Part shown: positions 18,036-27,958 of the stretch, piece after piece
Numbering within the stretch: the stretch's first letter is position 1
Layout: each line of letters opens with the position of its first letter
The notes under the pieces: model-generated
Seen by the model: the letters and a program-made list of their open reading frames with translations, nothing else
Databases searched by the model: none
What the model was told of the DNA's origin: nothing
Translations under genes and position numbers: made by a program
Origin: Nitrospira sp.
Lineage (GTDB): Bacteria; Nitrospirota; Nitrospiria; Nitrospirales; Nitrospiraceae
Direction of reading: 5' to 3'
DNA: 64,000 nucleotides
Assembly: GCA_005239465.1 (NCBI GenBank)
Contig: SPAW01000005.1
Location: 1 to 64,000, forward strand

Positions 18036-19001
18036 ATGGAACCGAAGGCGAACTACGTTCTGGTCGGCTTGTTTGTGGCGCTTCTCGGAGCGGCGGTGCT
18101 GGCCGGTATTCTGTGGTTGGGGAAAACCGACTACCGGGGCGCCTACGACCGGTATGAGGCGTATATGCGGGAATCTGTGGCGGGGTTGAGCGTGGACTCG
18201 ACGGTCAAATATCGCGGCGTCGATGTGGGGCGGGTGAAGGACATTGCCTTGAATCCCGATAATCCCGAGGAGGTCCGGTTGACGCTGGATATCGCCCGCG
18301 GGACGCCGATCAAGACGGACACCATCGCCGTCCTTGAGACACAGGGGCTCACCGGTCTTGCCACGATCAATCTGACCGGAGGAAGCCGGGACGCTCCACC
18401 GTTGCAAGCCTTGGAGGGGCAAGAGTATCCGCCGGTCATCAAGACTGGTCCCTCCTTGTTCTTCCGGTTGGACGAAGCGATCTCTCGCCTGCTTTCTGAG
18501 AAGGGCCTGACCAAGCTCTTGGCCGATCTGGACATGGCGGCGAAGGGGGCGGCGGAGGTCCTAGACGAGGAGAATCGCACGGCGCTGAAACGAACGATCA
18601 AGGATCTCTCCGATGTTGCGCAGACCATCGCAGCCCACAAGGCTCAGATGGAGCAAGGCCTGAACGGTGCAGCGCGGAGTGCGGAAAATCTTGTCAAGGT
18701 GACGGCGTCGCTCAATGAACAGGTGCCGGTCCTGCTTGCGAGAATCAACAAGAGCGCAGCTGCCCTGGGCACCTTGACGGAAGAACTCGCTCAGACCGGC
18801 AAGGCTGTCGCAGCGGTCGTGAATGAAACCAGACCGGAGCTTCAGCAGTTCTCGCGACAGACCTTGCCCGAAACCGGGTTATTGGTCACGGAACTCAGAC
18901 AGCTAGCGAGCACGTTGATTCGTGTGGCGCGGGATCTGGAACGTGAGCCCAATTCGCTCGTGTTTGGACGAACGGCTCCGCCACGCGGGCCGGGTGAATA
19001 A
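18036..19001 (+). CDS. mlaD: MlaD-family MCE protein
   Basis: A 321-aa protein with one N-terminal membrane anchor (residues about 8-27) and an MCE domain at about 38-115 (GLSVDSTVKYRGVDVGRVKDI and the LTGLATINLTGG block). A long helical region follows (about 150-300), as in MCE proteins that form hexameric rings and tunnels for lipids across the periplasm. It is longer than E. coli MlaD (about 180 aa) because of this helical extension. It is in operon with the permease and ATPase. Confidence 0.9.
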   Translation: MEPKANYVLVGLFVALLGAAVLAGILWLGKTDYRGAYDRYEAYMRESVAGLSVDSTVKYRGVDVGRVKDIALNPDNPEEVRLTLDIARGTPIKTDTIAVLETQGLTGLATINLTGGSRDAPPLQALEGQEYPPVIKTGPSLFFRLDEAISRLLSEKGLTKLLADLDMAAKGAAEVLDEENRTALKRTIKDLSDVAQTIAAHKAQMEQGLNGAARSAENLVKVTASLNEQVPVLLARINKSAAALGTLTEELAQTGKAVAAVVNETRPELQQFSRQTLPETGLLVTELRQLASTLIRVARDLEREPNSLVFGRTAPPRGPGE

Positions 19002-19005
19002 CATC

Positions 19006-19160
19006 CGTGAAGCGTGAATCGTGAAACGTCGTTCCGTTAAGTTGTTAGTTATGAGTGTTGAATTTTGAGTTCGCATCTAACTCAACACTCAACACTCAAC
19101 ATTCTGAAGCTCGCGAGACACGGTTCGACTGGCTCACCGTCCTGAGTGTAGTCGAAGGAC
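19006..19160 (+). repeat. Composite palindromic spacer
   Basis: The spacer combines GTGAAGCGTGAATCGTGAAACG, an inverted pair (GAGTGTTGAATTTTGAGTT against AACTCAACACTCAACACTC) and the phrase GTTCGACTGGCTCACC...GTCGAAGGAC. Three unrelated repeat families are stacked head to tail between mlaD and the lipoprotein gene. Confidence 0.65.
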
Positions 19161-19183
19161 GAACAAAGAGGGAGAGGCCGCAG

Positions 19184-19816
19184 ATGAAGTCTCGGATGGT
19201 ACAGTCGGCGCTCGCGTTATTGGTGGTCACGGCGACCGGCTGTCTCTCACCCCGCACGGAGTCCCTGCCGATGCATACCTATCAATTGAGTCTCGATGCG
19301 TGGCACACCGAGGCTCGTCCAGCCGACATCAACGGCCCAGTCCTTCTGGTCAATCTGCCACAGGCCGAGCCGGGATTTGAGACGCCTCGGATGGTGTACT
19401 TCAAGCGTGCCTATGAGTTGGAGCATTACGCCATGAATCAATGGGCCGATACGCCGGCGCGAATGTTCACACCTCTGCTGGTTCAGGCGCTGGGCCAGAC
19501 TGGGGCGTGGCGCGCCGTCGTTCCATTACCCGGCTCTGTTCGTGGGGACTACCGTCTCGATTCGCACGGATTTGCCCTGCAGCAGGAGTTTCTGCAACAA
19601 CCCAGTCGCATCAGGGTGACGGTTCGCACACAGCTGGTCGACCTGAAAGAATCCAAGGTCGTGGGAACGCGGGCCTTTGAAGCGACAGAAGTGGCGCCGA
19701 GCGAAGATGCGTATGGCGGTGTGCTGGCCGCCAACCGAGCGATTGCCACGATGCTCGATCGCATCGCCTCATGGCTCCAGGAATGCGTGCGGCACTCTCC
19801 GGAATGCGGTCGTTAA
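19184..19816 (+). CDS. ABC-type transport auxiliary lipoprotein (PqiC/YmbA-like)
   Basis: A 210-aa lipoprotein with lipobox VTATGC after a short signal. The start at 19184 has GGGAGAGG upstream; an ATG further upstream at 19055 lies inside the repeat and is unlikely. The mature part has the layout of PqiC/YmbA-type auxiliary lipoproteins (a YQLSLDAW start, FETPRMVYFKRAYELEHYAMNQWADTPA region, then ANRAIATMLDRIASWL). Such lipoproteins join MCE transporters to the outer membrane. It is the last Mla-type gene of the operon. Family assignment is by pattern, not by search. Confidence 0.72.
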   Translation: MKSRMVQSALALLVVTATGCLSPRTESLPMHTYQLSLDAWHTEARPADINGPVLLVNLPQAEPGFETPRMVYFKRAYELEHYAMNQWADTPARMFTPLLVQALGQTGAWRAVVPLPGSVRGDYRLDSHGFALQQEFLQQPSRIRVTVRTQLVDLKESKVVGTRAFEATEVAPSEDAYGGVLAANRAIATMLDRIASWLQECVRHSPECGR

Positions 19817-19853
19817 GCGGGGGCCTCTGAGGCCCAGTGGGAAAGGGGACGAA

Positions 19854-20204
19854 ATGACGATCGCACGTCTCGCTGTGATCTGTGCGTTGATGGCGGTCTG
19901 CTGGCTCTTGGCTTCCGCACCCGGGCTCACGGCGGGTGAGCGAGATCTGGCTCGAGGCAAGAAACTCTACGAGAAATATTGCCTGGCCTGTCATGGCACG
20001 CAGGGGAGAGGGGATGGAGCCACGCAGTTTGACCCGCCCGTGGCGGATCTGACATCGAGCGAGGTGCTCCTGAAGCCGGACTCCCGCTTGTTGAAGAGCA
20101 TTCATGAGGGACGACCGAACACCGCCATGGATGCCTGGAAATCAGCTATGTCAGAAGACGCCATCCGCGACGTATTGGCCTATGTTCTGACCTTTCCACG
20201 ATAA
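19854..20204 (+). CDS. Exported monoheme cytochrome c
   Basis: A 116-aa protein with a signal peptide (cleavage near LTA) and one CLACH heme c site; a late Met in NTAMDAW may be the sixth iron ligand. The start at 19854 is chosen because the signal peptide begins there and AAAGGGG precedes it. It is paralogous to the cytochrome at 28596 (IHEGRPNTAMDAW here, IHEGKPNTAMGAW there). It probably carries electrons in the periplasm. Its association with the upstream lipid operon may be only positional. Confidence 0.87.
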   Translation: MTIARLAVICALMAVCWLLASAPGLTAGERDLARGKKLYEKYCLACHGTQGRGDGATQFDPPVADLTSSEVLLKPDSRLLKSIHEGRPNTAMDAWKSAMSEDAIRDVLAYVLTFPR

Positions 20205-20223
20205 TGGGGGCCGATGAAGCCGA

Positions 20224-20700
20224 ATGAAAGCATCCTGGAAAACCGGGCTCAGTTTTGGATTGACGTCTGGCGTCATCACGACGCTCGGCCTGATGGTGGG
20301 TCTGCACTCCGGGACCCATTCACGTGCGATCGTGATCGGCGGGATTCTCACCATTGCGATTGCCGATGCCATGTCCGATGCTCTCGGCATCCACGTGTCC
20401 GAAGAGTCGAAGAACAGCGGCCCTACGAGGCAAATCTGAGAAGCAACGCTGGCGACGTTCGCCGCAAAGTTGGTGATCGCGATGACCTTCGTTGTCCCGG
20501 TCGTGATCCGCCCGCTCGATCAAGCGATAGTGATCAGCGTGATCTGGGGCCTGCTGTTGCTGGCAGTTCTCAGTTTCTTTGTCGCACGCGCGCAAGCGAT
20601 TCCCCCGTGGAAGGTGATTGGGGAACATCTTCTGATTGCCTTGTGCGTAGTGGCGATCACGCACTATCTCGGAGATTGGGTACGCGATCGTTTTGCCTGA
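20224..20700 (+). pseudogene. VIT/CCC1-family transporter interrupted by an in-frame TGA
   Basis: A single reading frame encodes a 158-residue VIT1/CCC1-type membrane protein (SFGLTSGVITTLGLMVGLHSG, then AIADAMSDALGIHVSEES, then FVVPVVI and WKVIGEHLLIAL) broken by one TGA at 20437-20439. Frame and similarity continue straight after it with EATLATFAAK. Relatives as I recall them have Trp before EATL, so TGG to TGA is the simplest explanation. The family moves Fe2+ or Mn2+. It could be a recent nonsense mutation, a sequencing error or, less likely, readthrough. Confidence 0.75.
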
Positions 20701-20725
20701 AGGTGCCGCAATAGACGGATACGTG

Positions 20726-22450
20726 ATGACAAAGTCACCACTCGTGGCCTATTTCTCGATGGAGATCGGGCTTGATCCCCTCATGCCGACCTATTCCGGG
20801 GGGCTCGGGGTCCTGGCCGGCGATACCGTACGATCGGCTGCCGATCTTGAAGTGCCGATGGTCGCCGTGACCCTCATCCATCGGCGCGGGCACTTTTATC
20901 AGCGACTGGATGCCCACGGTTGGCAGACGGAGGAGCCGGTGGCCTGGCCGGTCAATGACTTTCTCGAAGCCCTCGATCCACGGGTGACCGTCGAAGTGGA
21001 AGGCCGAACCGTTTATGTGCGTGCCTGGAAATATACCGTGCGCGGGGTGACCGGCGCTGCGGTGCCGGTGTACCTGCTCGACACGGATCTTGTGGATAAT
21101 TCGCCGTGGGATCGCACGATCACCGACGTCTTGTATGGGGGCGATGCGCACTACCGGCTGTGTCAGGAAGTGGTGCTCGGCTACGGAGGACTCTGCATGC
21201 TGCGGGCGCTCGGCTGCGGCGATATTCCCCGGTTCCATCTCAACGAGGGGCATGCCGCGCTTCTGGTGTTGGCTCTATTGGAAGAAAAGCTTGCCGCCCG
21301 CGCGGAGCCTGAAGAACTGCCTGCAGACGTCATTGAATCCGTCCGGGACCAATGCGTGTTCACCACCCATACTCCGGTGCCGGCCGGTCACGATCAGTTC
21401 CCGGCAGACCTCGCGCGTCGCGTTCTCGGTACGCGTCGCTGCGGCTGGCTCGAGGCTTGCGGGCAGAACGACACGCTCAACATGACGAAGCTGGCGCTTC
21501 GGGGAGCACGGTTCATCAACGGCGTGGCAATGAAGCACGGCCAGGTGTCCCACACGCTGTTTCCCGAGTATCCGATTCATTCCATTACCAATGGTGTGCA
21601 TGCGGTAACGTGGACGTCGTCGCCGTTTCAGGCTCTCTACGATCGGCACCTACCGGACTGGCGGAGGGACCAACTGTCGCTGCGCTATGCAGTCGGCATT
21701 CCGGACGAAGAACTCTGGACCGCTCATATGGAAGCCAAACGGGCACTCGCGGATTTTGTGAACCGCGAAACGAACGCCGGGTTTGATCGCGATGTGCTGA
21801 CCATCGGGTTTGCAAGGCGTGCGACCGGTTACAAGCGAGCGACGCTCATCTTGTCTGACCTCGAACGGCTCAAGAGAATCGCCGGCCAGACAGGAGGCAT
21901 CCAGATTGTCTTTGCCGGCAAGGCGCACCCGAACGATCAGGAGGGGAAGGAGATGATCCGTCAGATCCACGACATCCGTGACCGCCTGAAGGGGACGATC
22001 CCCGTGGCCTATTTGAGCAATTACGATATGACGCTGGCCCGGCTCCTCTGCAGCGGGGTGGACGTATGGCTCAATACGCCGTTGCCGCCGATGGAGGCAT
22101 CCGGCACGAGCGGCATGAAGGCCGCCATGAACGGCGTGCCGAGTCTGAGTATCCTGGACGGCTGGTGGATCGAGGGCCACCTGGAAGACCTGACCGGATG
22201 GACGATCGGGGAAAAGATTGATGCCTGCCTCGAACCAAGCTCAGGAATGGACCAATGCCATGCAGACGCGCTCTATACGAAGCTGGAGCAGAAAGTGTTG
22301 CCGATGTTCTACGGCGATCGCGCGAAGTATATCGACGTCATGCGCCATACCATCGCGTTGAACGGCGCCTTCTTCAATGCCCAGCGCATGATGGGGCAAT
22401 ACCGTCGCAATGCCTATCGCCTGGCCGGGCAGTCCATCGATGGAGGGTAA
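20726..22450 (+). CDS. glgP: Alpha-glucan (glycogen) phosphorylase, GT35
   Basis: A 574-aa protein that releases glucose-1-phosphate from glycogen or maltodextrin. It has the short bacterial phosphorylase layout: [25 protein letters not shown] at the N-terminus, the HLNEGHAAL and TTHTPVPAGHD blocks, and the pyridoxal-phosphate lysine K465 in GTSGMKAAMNG. The ATG at 20726 is taken as start; GTG and TTG codons a little upstream are possible. A paralogue with an added YHS domain lies at 49434-51278. With phosphoketolase and acetate kinase nearby it could feed stored glucan into acetyl-phosphate. Confidence 0.9.
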   Translation: MTKSPLVAYFSMEIGLDPLMPTYSGGLGVLAGDTVRSAADLEVPMVAVTLIHRRGHFYQRLDAHGWQTEEPVAWPVNDFLEALDPRVTVEVEGRTVYVRAWKYTVRGVTGAAVPVYLLDTDLVDNSPWDRTITDVLYGGDAHYRLCQEVVLGYGGLCMLRALGCGDIPRFHLNEGHAALLVLALLEEKLAARAEPEELPADVIESVRDQCVFTTHTPVPAGHDQFPADLARRVLGTRRCGWLEACGQNDTLNMTKLALRGARFINGVAMKHGQVSHTLFPEYPIHSITNGVHAVTWTSSPFQALYDRHLPDWRRDQLSLRYAVGIPDEELWTAHMEAKRALADFVNRETNAGFDRDVLTIGFARRATGYKRATLILSDLERLKRIAGQTGGIQIVFAGKAHPNDQEGKEMIRQIHDIRDRLKGTIPVAYLSNYDMTLARLLCSGVDVWLNTPLPPMEASGTSGMKAAMNGVPSLSILDGWWIEGHLEDLTGWTIGEKIDACLEPSSGMDQCHADALYTKLEQKVLPMFYGDRAKYIDVMRHTIALNGAFFNAQRMMGQYRRNAYRLAGQSIDGG

Positions 22451-22454
22451 AATC

Positions 22455-22976
22455 ATGTCCCAGGATCGGCCAACGCTGGAATCCGCCTACGACCATCTTC
22501 TGACGCTCTGGACTTCGGGGGTGCGTGACTATCACACGATGCTCTCCGACTATCTGATGGCCAACTCCATTTTCGTCGCGGTCATTGGGCTGATCGTGTC
22601 CAGGGAGTCGCCGGCCATTTCCTTCACCGTGCTGATTCTCCTCCTGTGCATCTTTGGCATTCTCCTCTGTCTTCAGATGGCGATCGTCCTCGGTCGTTTG
22701 TCAGGGCAGAACGCGCTGTGGGAGTGGCAGTTGAGGGGAATCGAACTGACCCAGGAGTGGCAGGGGCAGAAACTCATCACGGGTCTGTATCGACTCCATG
22801 AAACGCGGCAACCGATCGAAGATCAGCGGAACGAGCCTACGGTCTTCAAGCCCAACTGGGCCTTTCGCCAGCACCGGCAGTGGTGGGCCCATCGCGCTGT
22901 CAGTTTTCCCTGGTTCTTCGGTTGCGTCTATGGCCTGTTCTTCATCTGGGCTGTGACACAGCTCTTTCGCCGATGA
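22455..22976 (+). CDS. RipA-like membrane protein
   Basis: A 173-aa protein with two adjacent membrane helices (about 30-50 and 57-78) and a third near the C-terminus (about 148-168). Segments such as YDHLLTLWTSGVRDYHTMLSDYL and QGQKLITGLYRLHE resemble the RipA family of membrane proteins, of unknown biochemical role. GGAGGG before the ATG supports the start, which lies 4 nt after the phosphorylase stop, so the two are coupled. The 200-nt spacer after it shows no gene. Confidence 0.55.
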   Translation: MSQDRPTLESAYDHLLTLWTSGVRDYHTMLSDYLMANSIFVAVIGLIVSRESPAISFTVLILLLCIFGILLCLQMAIVLGRLSGQNALWEWQLRGIELTQEWQGQKLITGLYRLHETRQPIEDQRNEPTVFKPNWAFRQHRQWWAHRAVSFPWFFGCVYGLFFIWAVTQLFRR

Positions 22977-23175
22977 GCGGGCGGTTTGGCATGATCCTGC
23001 AACCCGTGATCGAATTGAGCGGCATCTTCTCTATCGCCTGGGTAAAAGCAGAATCCCGCCACAATCCTGATCGCGCTCTGAACGTTTTTGTGCGAAGCAG
23101 CGTCGAATCCCATGATGCAGACGCCTCTATCAGTAGAGAGAAACCGAACGCCAGTTTGTTCTGAACGCCCGACGC

Positions 23176-24399
23176 ATGATCACGCAACAGAACCGGCTCA
23201 ACCCAGGCAGTGATCGGTTCATCCTCACCATCAATGGAGGCTCGTCGAGTCTCAAGTTCGCCCTCTTTCAAGCCGGAGACACTCCTGTTCGTCTCTTCTC
23301 CGGTATGTTCGAGCGGATCGGATTCCCAGAGGGAATCCTGACCCTGAACGATGTGGCCGGAGGCACGACCGAACGCCGTACGATCCACGTTCCCGATCAC
23401 GAGTCCTGCCTCGATCCGCTGAAGAGATGGCTGGAGGAGAGGATCAGAATCGACGATATCCTGGCGATTGGACATCGGGTCGTTCACGGCGGGATGACGT
23501 ACAGCGGTCCTGGGCGTGTGACACCACACATGTTGGAAGAGCTGCGGCGGATCAGTCTTTACGATCCGGAGCATTTGCCGTCAGAGATCGGCCTCATCGA
23601 TGCATTCAACAAGCGCTATCCGAATCTCGCTCAGATCGCCTGTTTCGATACGGCGTTCCACCGTGACATGCCACGGGTGGCCCGCCTGCTGCCGATCCCA
23701 AGACGCTTCGACAAGCTGGGCGTGCAGCGGTACGGGTTTCACGGACTGTCCTATGCCTTTCTCATGAAGGAGCTGGCCAGGGTTGGTGGAAGAGGCGAAG
23801 CCAACGGTCGCATTATACTCGCGCACCTGGGAAACGGAGCGAGTATGGCAGCGGTCAAAGGTGGAAAGAGCGTTGACACCACCATGGGCTTTACGCCCAC
23901 CTCCGGTATGCCGATGAGCCGTCGATCAGGAGATCTCGATCCAGGGCTCGTCTCCTATCTGGCTCGAACCGAAGGCATGAGCGTGGATCGGTTCCATAAG
24001 ATGATCAATACAGAATCGGGCCTACTCGGTGTCTCAGAAATCAGCTCCGATCTACGCGACTTGCTCGCGCAGGAACAGAGCGATTCTCGCGCTGCCGAGG
24101 CGGTCGCGCTCTTTTGTTATCAGGTCAGAAAATGGATCGGCGCGATGTCGGCCGCGATGGGCGGATTGGACACATTGGTCTTCAGTGCGGGCATCGGTGA
24201 GAATTCTTCTGTCATCCGCGCGCGCATATGTGACGGCTTGGAGTTTCTCGGCATCATAATCGATGACGCTCGGAACGAAACCGGGAATGCGGTGATATCT
24301 AAGGAAGGCAGCAGCGTCACCGTTCGTGTCATTCACACCGACGAGGAAAGCGAGATCGCGTACCAGACCGCTCAGTGTCTTCAGGGCAGTGCGGACTGA
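23176..24399 (+). CDS. ackA: Acetate kinase
   Basis: A 407-aa cytoplasmic enzyme converting acetyl-phosphate and ADP to acetate and ATP (reversible). Typical blocks are visible: LTINGGSSSLKFALF at the N-terminus, GHRVVHGG, the Asp-containing FDTAFH segment, HLGNGASMAAVKGGKSVDTTMGFTP and the C-terminal VFSAGIGENS. Length is as expected. With the phosphoketolase at 25060 it would conserve energy from sugar phosphates as ATP; the two genes are separated only by rpiB. Confidence 0.95.
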   Translation: MITQQNRLNPGSDRFILTINGGSSSLKFALFQAGDTPVRLFSGMFERIGFPEGILTLNDVAGGTTERRTIHVPDHESCLDPLKRWLEERIRIDDILAIGHRVVHGGMTYSGPGRVTPHMLEELRRISLYDPEHLPSEIGLIDAFNKRYPNLAQIACFDTAFHRDMPRVARLLPIPRRFDKLGVQRYGFHGLSYAFLMKELARVGGRGEANGRIILAHLGNGASMAAVKGGKSVDTTMGFTPTSGMPMSRRSGDLDPGLVSYLARTEGMSVDRFHKMINTESGLLGVSEISSDLRDLLAQEQSDSRAAEAVALFCYQVRKWIGAMSAAMGGLDTLVFSAGIGENSSVIRARICDGLEFLGIIIDDARNETGNAVISKEGSSVTVRVIHTDEESEIAYQTAQCLQGSAD

Positions 24400-24539
24400 A
24401 CGGGCAGGGACGGAGCCTGCGGAGCTGGGCCGGCGGGTTTTGATCAAGCTGGAGGCCTGACCGTCGGCCCGGTCACGGACACCGCCGCCGGGGTACGAGG
24501 TTCTTGGTTCGGGATCACGTCGAAACAGGAGGCGAGACG

Positions 24540-24995
24540 TTGCGGATCGGCATTGCGGCAGACCATGCGGGCTTGGTGCTGAAGGAGCAACTCAAGAAGG
24601 ACCTCCGTGCCGCGGGTCACGAGATCGTGGACTACGGGGCCCACGCGTTCGATCCGGCGGATGACTATCCGGATTTCGTGGCGCTACTCGCGCGGGCTGT
24701 CGCCGGTGGCGAGGTGGAGCGCGGGATTGCCATCTGTGGGAGCAGCATCGGGGCCTGCATCGCAGCCAACAAGGTCGCCGGTGTTCGAGCCGGTCCCTGC
24801 TCAGACAACTACTCGGCTCATCAGGGCGTCGAGCACGACGACATGAATGTGATCTGCATCGGCGGGCGGGTCATCGGATATGCCTTGGCCTGGGAGCTGA
24901 TCCAGACTTTTCTGGCGGCCCGTTTCACAGCTGAAGAACGGTTCACACGCCGGCTGCAGAAGATCGCGGCGCTCGAGAAAGAGCGACACAACTAA
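24540..24995 (+). CDS. rpiB: Ribose-5-phosphate isomerase B
   Basis: A 151-aa enzyme of the RpiB/LacAB family interconverting ribulose-5-P and ribose-5-P. Landmarks are the ADHAG phosphate-loop start, [20 protein letters not shown] with the catalytic-type Cys, and [12 protein letters not shown] chose the TTG at 24540 because AGGAGG lies 7 nt upstream and the conserved strand begins right there. It supplies pentose phosphates for the phosphoketolase encoded next. Confidence 0.9.
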   Translation: MRIGIAADHAGLVLKEQLKKDLRAAGHEIVDYGAHAFDPADDYPDFVALLARAVAGGEVERGIAICGSSIGACIAANKVAGVRAGPCSDNYSAHQGVEHDDMNVICIGGRVIGYALAWELIQTFLAARFTAEERFTRRLQKIAALEKERHN

Positions 24996-25059
24996 TCGGG
25001 ATTATCCTTGGCGAACAGCGGCCTGTGCCATTTCAGTTGAGATTAATGGGGAGGAAGTC

Positions 25060-27417
25060 ATGGCTGGCGTACTCACGAAGAAAAACCTCAAGCTGATCGA
25101 TGCCTATTGGAGAGCCGCCAACTTTCTCTCGGTTGGCCAAATCTATCTCTACGACAATCCCTTGCTGAAGAAGCCGCTCACGTTGGCCCATATCAAGCCA
25201 CGCTTGCTCGGCCACTGGGGAACGACGCCGGGGCTGAACTTCATCTATGTCCACCTGAACCGTGTCATTAAAGCATGCGATCTGAACGTCATGTATATCA
25301 CCGGACCAGGCCACGGTGGACCGGGACTGGTGGCGAACGCGTATCTCGAAGGCACCTATAGCGAAGTCTATCCGAATGTCTCGCAAGATGAACAGGGCAT
25401 GAAGCGCCTGTTCACGCAATTCTCCTTCCCCGGCGGCATCCCGAGTCACGTCGCACCGGAGACCCCGGGATCTATTCACGAGGGTGGCGAGTTGGGTTAC
25501 TCGCTGTCACATGCGTTCGGTGCGGCGTTCGACAATCCGGACCTGCTTGTTGCCTGCGTCGTGGGCGATGGTGAAGCGGAAACTGGTCCCTTGGCGACCA
25601 GTTGGCATTCGAACAAGTTTCTGAGCCCTGCGCGGGACGGCGCCGTGCTGCCGATCCTGCATGCGAACGGGTACAAGATCGCCGGTCCTACGGTGCTAGC
25701 GCGTATTCCGCACGATGAGTTGGAATCGCTCTTTGTCGGCTACGGCTACCGCCCCTATTTCGTTGAGGGCGATGAGCCGATGACCGTGCATCAACAGATG
25801 GCTGCCGCTCTCGACGCGGTCGTGGCTGACATCAAGAAGATCCAGCGCACTGCGAGGACCAAAGGATTTAAGAAGCGGCCCCGGTGGCCCATGATCATCC
25901 TGCGCTCGCCGAAGGGTTGGACGGGGCCGAAAAACGTGGATGGAAAGCGGACGGAAGGAACATTCCGTTCGCATCAGGTGCCGGTGGGCGACATGAGTCA
26001 TCCGGGCCATGTGAAGCTGTTGGAAAAGTGGATGAAGAGCTATCGGCCACAGGAATTGTTTGACCGGACGGGTCGGTTCCTTCCCGAACTCGCCAATCTG
26101 GCGCCGACAGGTGAACGCCGCATGAGCGCCAATCCGCACGCCAACGGCGGCCTCTTGTTGCACGACCTGCGCCTGCCGGATTTCCGCGACTACGCCGTCA
26201 AGGTGCCGAAGCCAGGCGCAGTGGACTGCGAAGCCACACGTGTTCAAGGCGAGTTTATCCGCGACGTGGTGAAATGTAACCCCAACAACTTCCGCGTGTT
26301 CAGCCCGGACGAGACGAACTCGAACCGATGGGCTGCGGTGTTTGAGGTGACGAACCGATGCTCGACTGCAGAAATTTTTCCCGATGACGACCATGTGGCG
26401 CCGGATGGCCGCGTGATGGAGATGTTGAGCGAGCATCAGTGCGAAGGCTGGCTCGAAGGCTATCTATTGACGGGCCGCCATGGAGTGTTCTCCTGCTATG
26501 AAGCCTTTATCCATCTCGTCGATTCGATGTTCAATCAGCACGCCAAGTGGCTCAAAGTGTCTAATCAGATTCCCTGGCGGCGGCCGATTGCTTCCTTGAA
26601 TTACTTATTGTCGTCGCATGTGTGGCGGCAGGATCACAATGGTTTCAGCCACCAGGACCCGGGGTTCATCGACCATGTGGTGAACAAAAAAGCCGAAGTC
26701 ATCCGAGTCTATCTCCCACCGGACGCGAACACCCTGTTGTCCGTCACCGATCATTGTCTGCGAAGCCGCAACTACGTGAACGTGATCGTGGCAGGCAAGC
26801 AACCTGCGCCCCAGTGGTTGAACATGGACGCCGCCATCAAACACTGCACCGCCGGCCTGGGCATCTGGCCATGGGCCAGCAACGACAAAGGCGGCGAGCC
26901 GGATGTGGTTATGGCCTGTTGCGGCGATGTGCCCACGCTGGAAACACTGGCCGCCGTCGAGTTGCTCAGGACATTTTGTCCTAACGTCAAGGTCCGGGTG
27001 ATTAACGTGGTGGACTTAATGAAGCTCCAGCCGCAGCGTGAGCACCCTCATGGTCTGAGCGACAAGGAGTTTGATAGTCTTTTCACAACCGACAAACCGA
27101 TCATCTTCGCCTTCCATGGCTACCCCTGGCTGATTCATCGCCTGACCTACCGAAGGGCCAATCACAAGAATTTGCATGTGCGCGGGTACAAAGAGGAAGG
27201 CACAACCACCACGCCGTTCGACATCACCGTGATGAATGATCTCGACCGATTTCACCTGGTCGGTGATGTGATCGATCGTCTGCCTCAACTAGGGGCCCGC
27301 GCCGCTTATGTCAAACAAACTCTCGGTGAAAATCTCATTGAGCATAAGCAATACATTTCAAAGCATGGCGATGATATGCCGGAGGTGAAACAATGGAAGT
27401 GGGGCAGTAAGAAGTAG
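25060..27417 (+). CDS. xfp: Xylulose-5-phosphate/fructose-6-phosphate phosphoketolase
   Basis: A 785-aa thiamine-diphosphate enzyme that splits xylulose-5-P or fructose-6-P with phosphate to acetyl-phosphate and an aldose phosphate. The N-terminal ThDP region shows [17 protein letters not shown], the GPGHGGP loop and [19 protein letters not shown]; the middle and C-terminal domains are complete ([31 protein letters not shown]). Length matches the family. GGGGAGGAAG precedes the ATG. It forms a compact unit with ackA and rpiB: an ATP-yielding route from stored glucan or pentose phosphates to acetate. Confidence 0.96.
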   Translation: MAGVLTKKNLKLIDAYWRAANFLSVGQIYLYDNPLLKKPLTLAHIKPRLLGHWGTTPGLNFIYVHLNRVIKACDLNVMYITGPGHGGPGLVANAYLEGTYSEVYPNVSQDEQGMKRLFTQFSFPGGIPSHVAPETPGSIHEGGELGYSLSHAFGAAFDNPDLLVACVVGDGEAETGPLATSWHSNKFLSPARDGAVLPILHANGYKIAGPTVLARIPHDELESLFVGYGYRPYFVEGDEPMTVHQQMAAALDAVVADIKKIQRTARTKGFKKRPRWPMIILRSPKGWTGPKNVDGKRTEGTFRSHQVPVGDMSHPGHVKLLEKWMKSYRPQELFDRTGRFLPELANLAPTGERRMSANPHANGGLLLHDLRLPDFRDYAVKVPKPGAVDCEATRVQGEFIRDVVKCNPNNFRVFSPDETNSNRWAAVFEVTNRCSTAEIFPDDDHVAPDGRVMEMLSEHQCEGWLEGYLLTGRHGVFSCYEAFIHLVDSMFNQHAKWLKVSNQIPWRRPIASLNYLLSSHVWRQDHNGFSHQDPGFIDHVVNKKAEVIRVYLPPDANTLLSVTDHCLRSRNYVNVIVAGKQPAPQWLNMDAAIKHCTAGLGIWPWASNDKGGEPDVVMACCGDVPTLETLAAVELLRTFCPNVKVRVINVVDLMKLQPQREHPHGLSDKEFDSLFTTDKPIIFAFHGYPWLIHRLTYRRANHKNLHVRGYKEEGTTTTPFDITVMNDLDRFHLVGDVIDRLPQLGARAAYVKQTLGENLIEHKQYISKHGDDMPEVKQWKWGSKK

Positions 27418-27476
27418 AACGACAGCTGTGTGCCCACTCGATGGGAGAAGGAGGAAGGCTCATGTAGAACAAGAAG

Positions 27477-27911
27477 GTGTTGGCTCTGTCGCTCCTGACA
27501 GCGTTCATCGCTGTTCCGGTTGTTCGGGGGGAAGGATCTGCTGACAAACGAGGAGAAGATGGACGGCATCGTGTGGTCATGCATCTGAACTCAGGTGACG
27601 AGAACGTGCAGCGGGGGGCATTGAACAACATCCGGCATCTCTATCAGGGAGTGGGGCGCGAGCGGCTTCAGCTCGAGTTGGTGGTGCATGGGCCTGGACT
27701 TTCGTTGCTCACGAAACATGCGACCATGCTCGGACAAGAATTAACCAAATTGAAAGCCGACTTTGGTGTGAATTACACCGCCTGTTTCAACACGATGAAG
27801 GCCATGAACGTAACCCGGGACGATTTGATCAACGAAGTGGGGGATACGGTGCCGGCAATGGTCCGGCTCATGGAGCGGCAAGAACAAGGCTGGACCTACA
27901 TAAAACCGTAA
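27477..27911 (+). CDS. Exported DsrE-like protein with a stop at codon 2 of its best start
   Basis: From the GTG at 27477 the frame gives 144 aa: a signal peptide and a DsrE/DsrF-like domain (RVVMHLNSGDENVQRGALNNIRHLYQ, LELVVHGPGL, TACFNTMKAMNV). The better-placed start is the ATG at 27462, behind GGAGG, but its second codon is TAG; AAG there would restore an M-K-N-K-K signal start. Either translation begins at the poorly placed GTG or the gene is silenced by one base. The family is small and alpha/beta, and often handles sulfur or thiol chemistry. It neighbours OsmC and sulfur-oxidation genes. Confidence 0.65.
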   Translation: MLALSLLTAFIAVPVVRGEGSADKRGEDGRHRVVMHLNSGDENVQRGALNNIRHLYQGVGRERLQLELVVHGPGLSLLTKHATMLGQELTKLKADFGVNYTACFNTMKAMNVTRDDLINEVGDTVPAMVRLMERQEQGWTYIKP

Positions 27912-27958
27912 CGATGAGCTTATGGCTAATAGCTGATTGCACAAACCTGGGAGTCGGC

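Noticed and set aside
20437-20439. TGA as a selenocysteine codon
   Set aside because: The expected residue is Trp in relatives, and no SECIS-like hairpin follows. A nonsense mutation is simpler.
23000-23175. Small frame between the RipA-like gene and ackA
   Set aside because: No start with ribosome-binding site and no family-like sequence.
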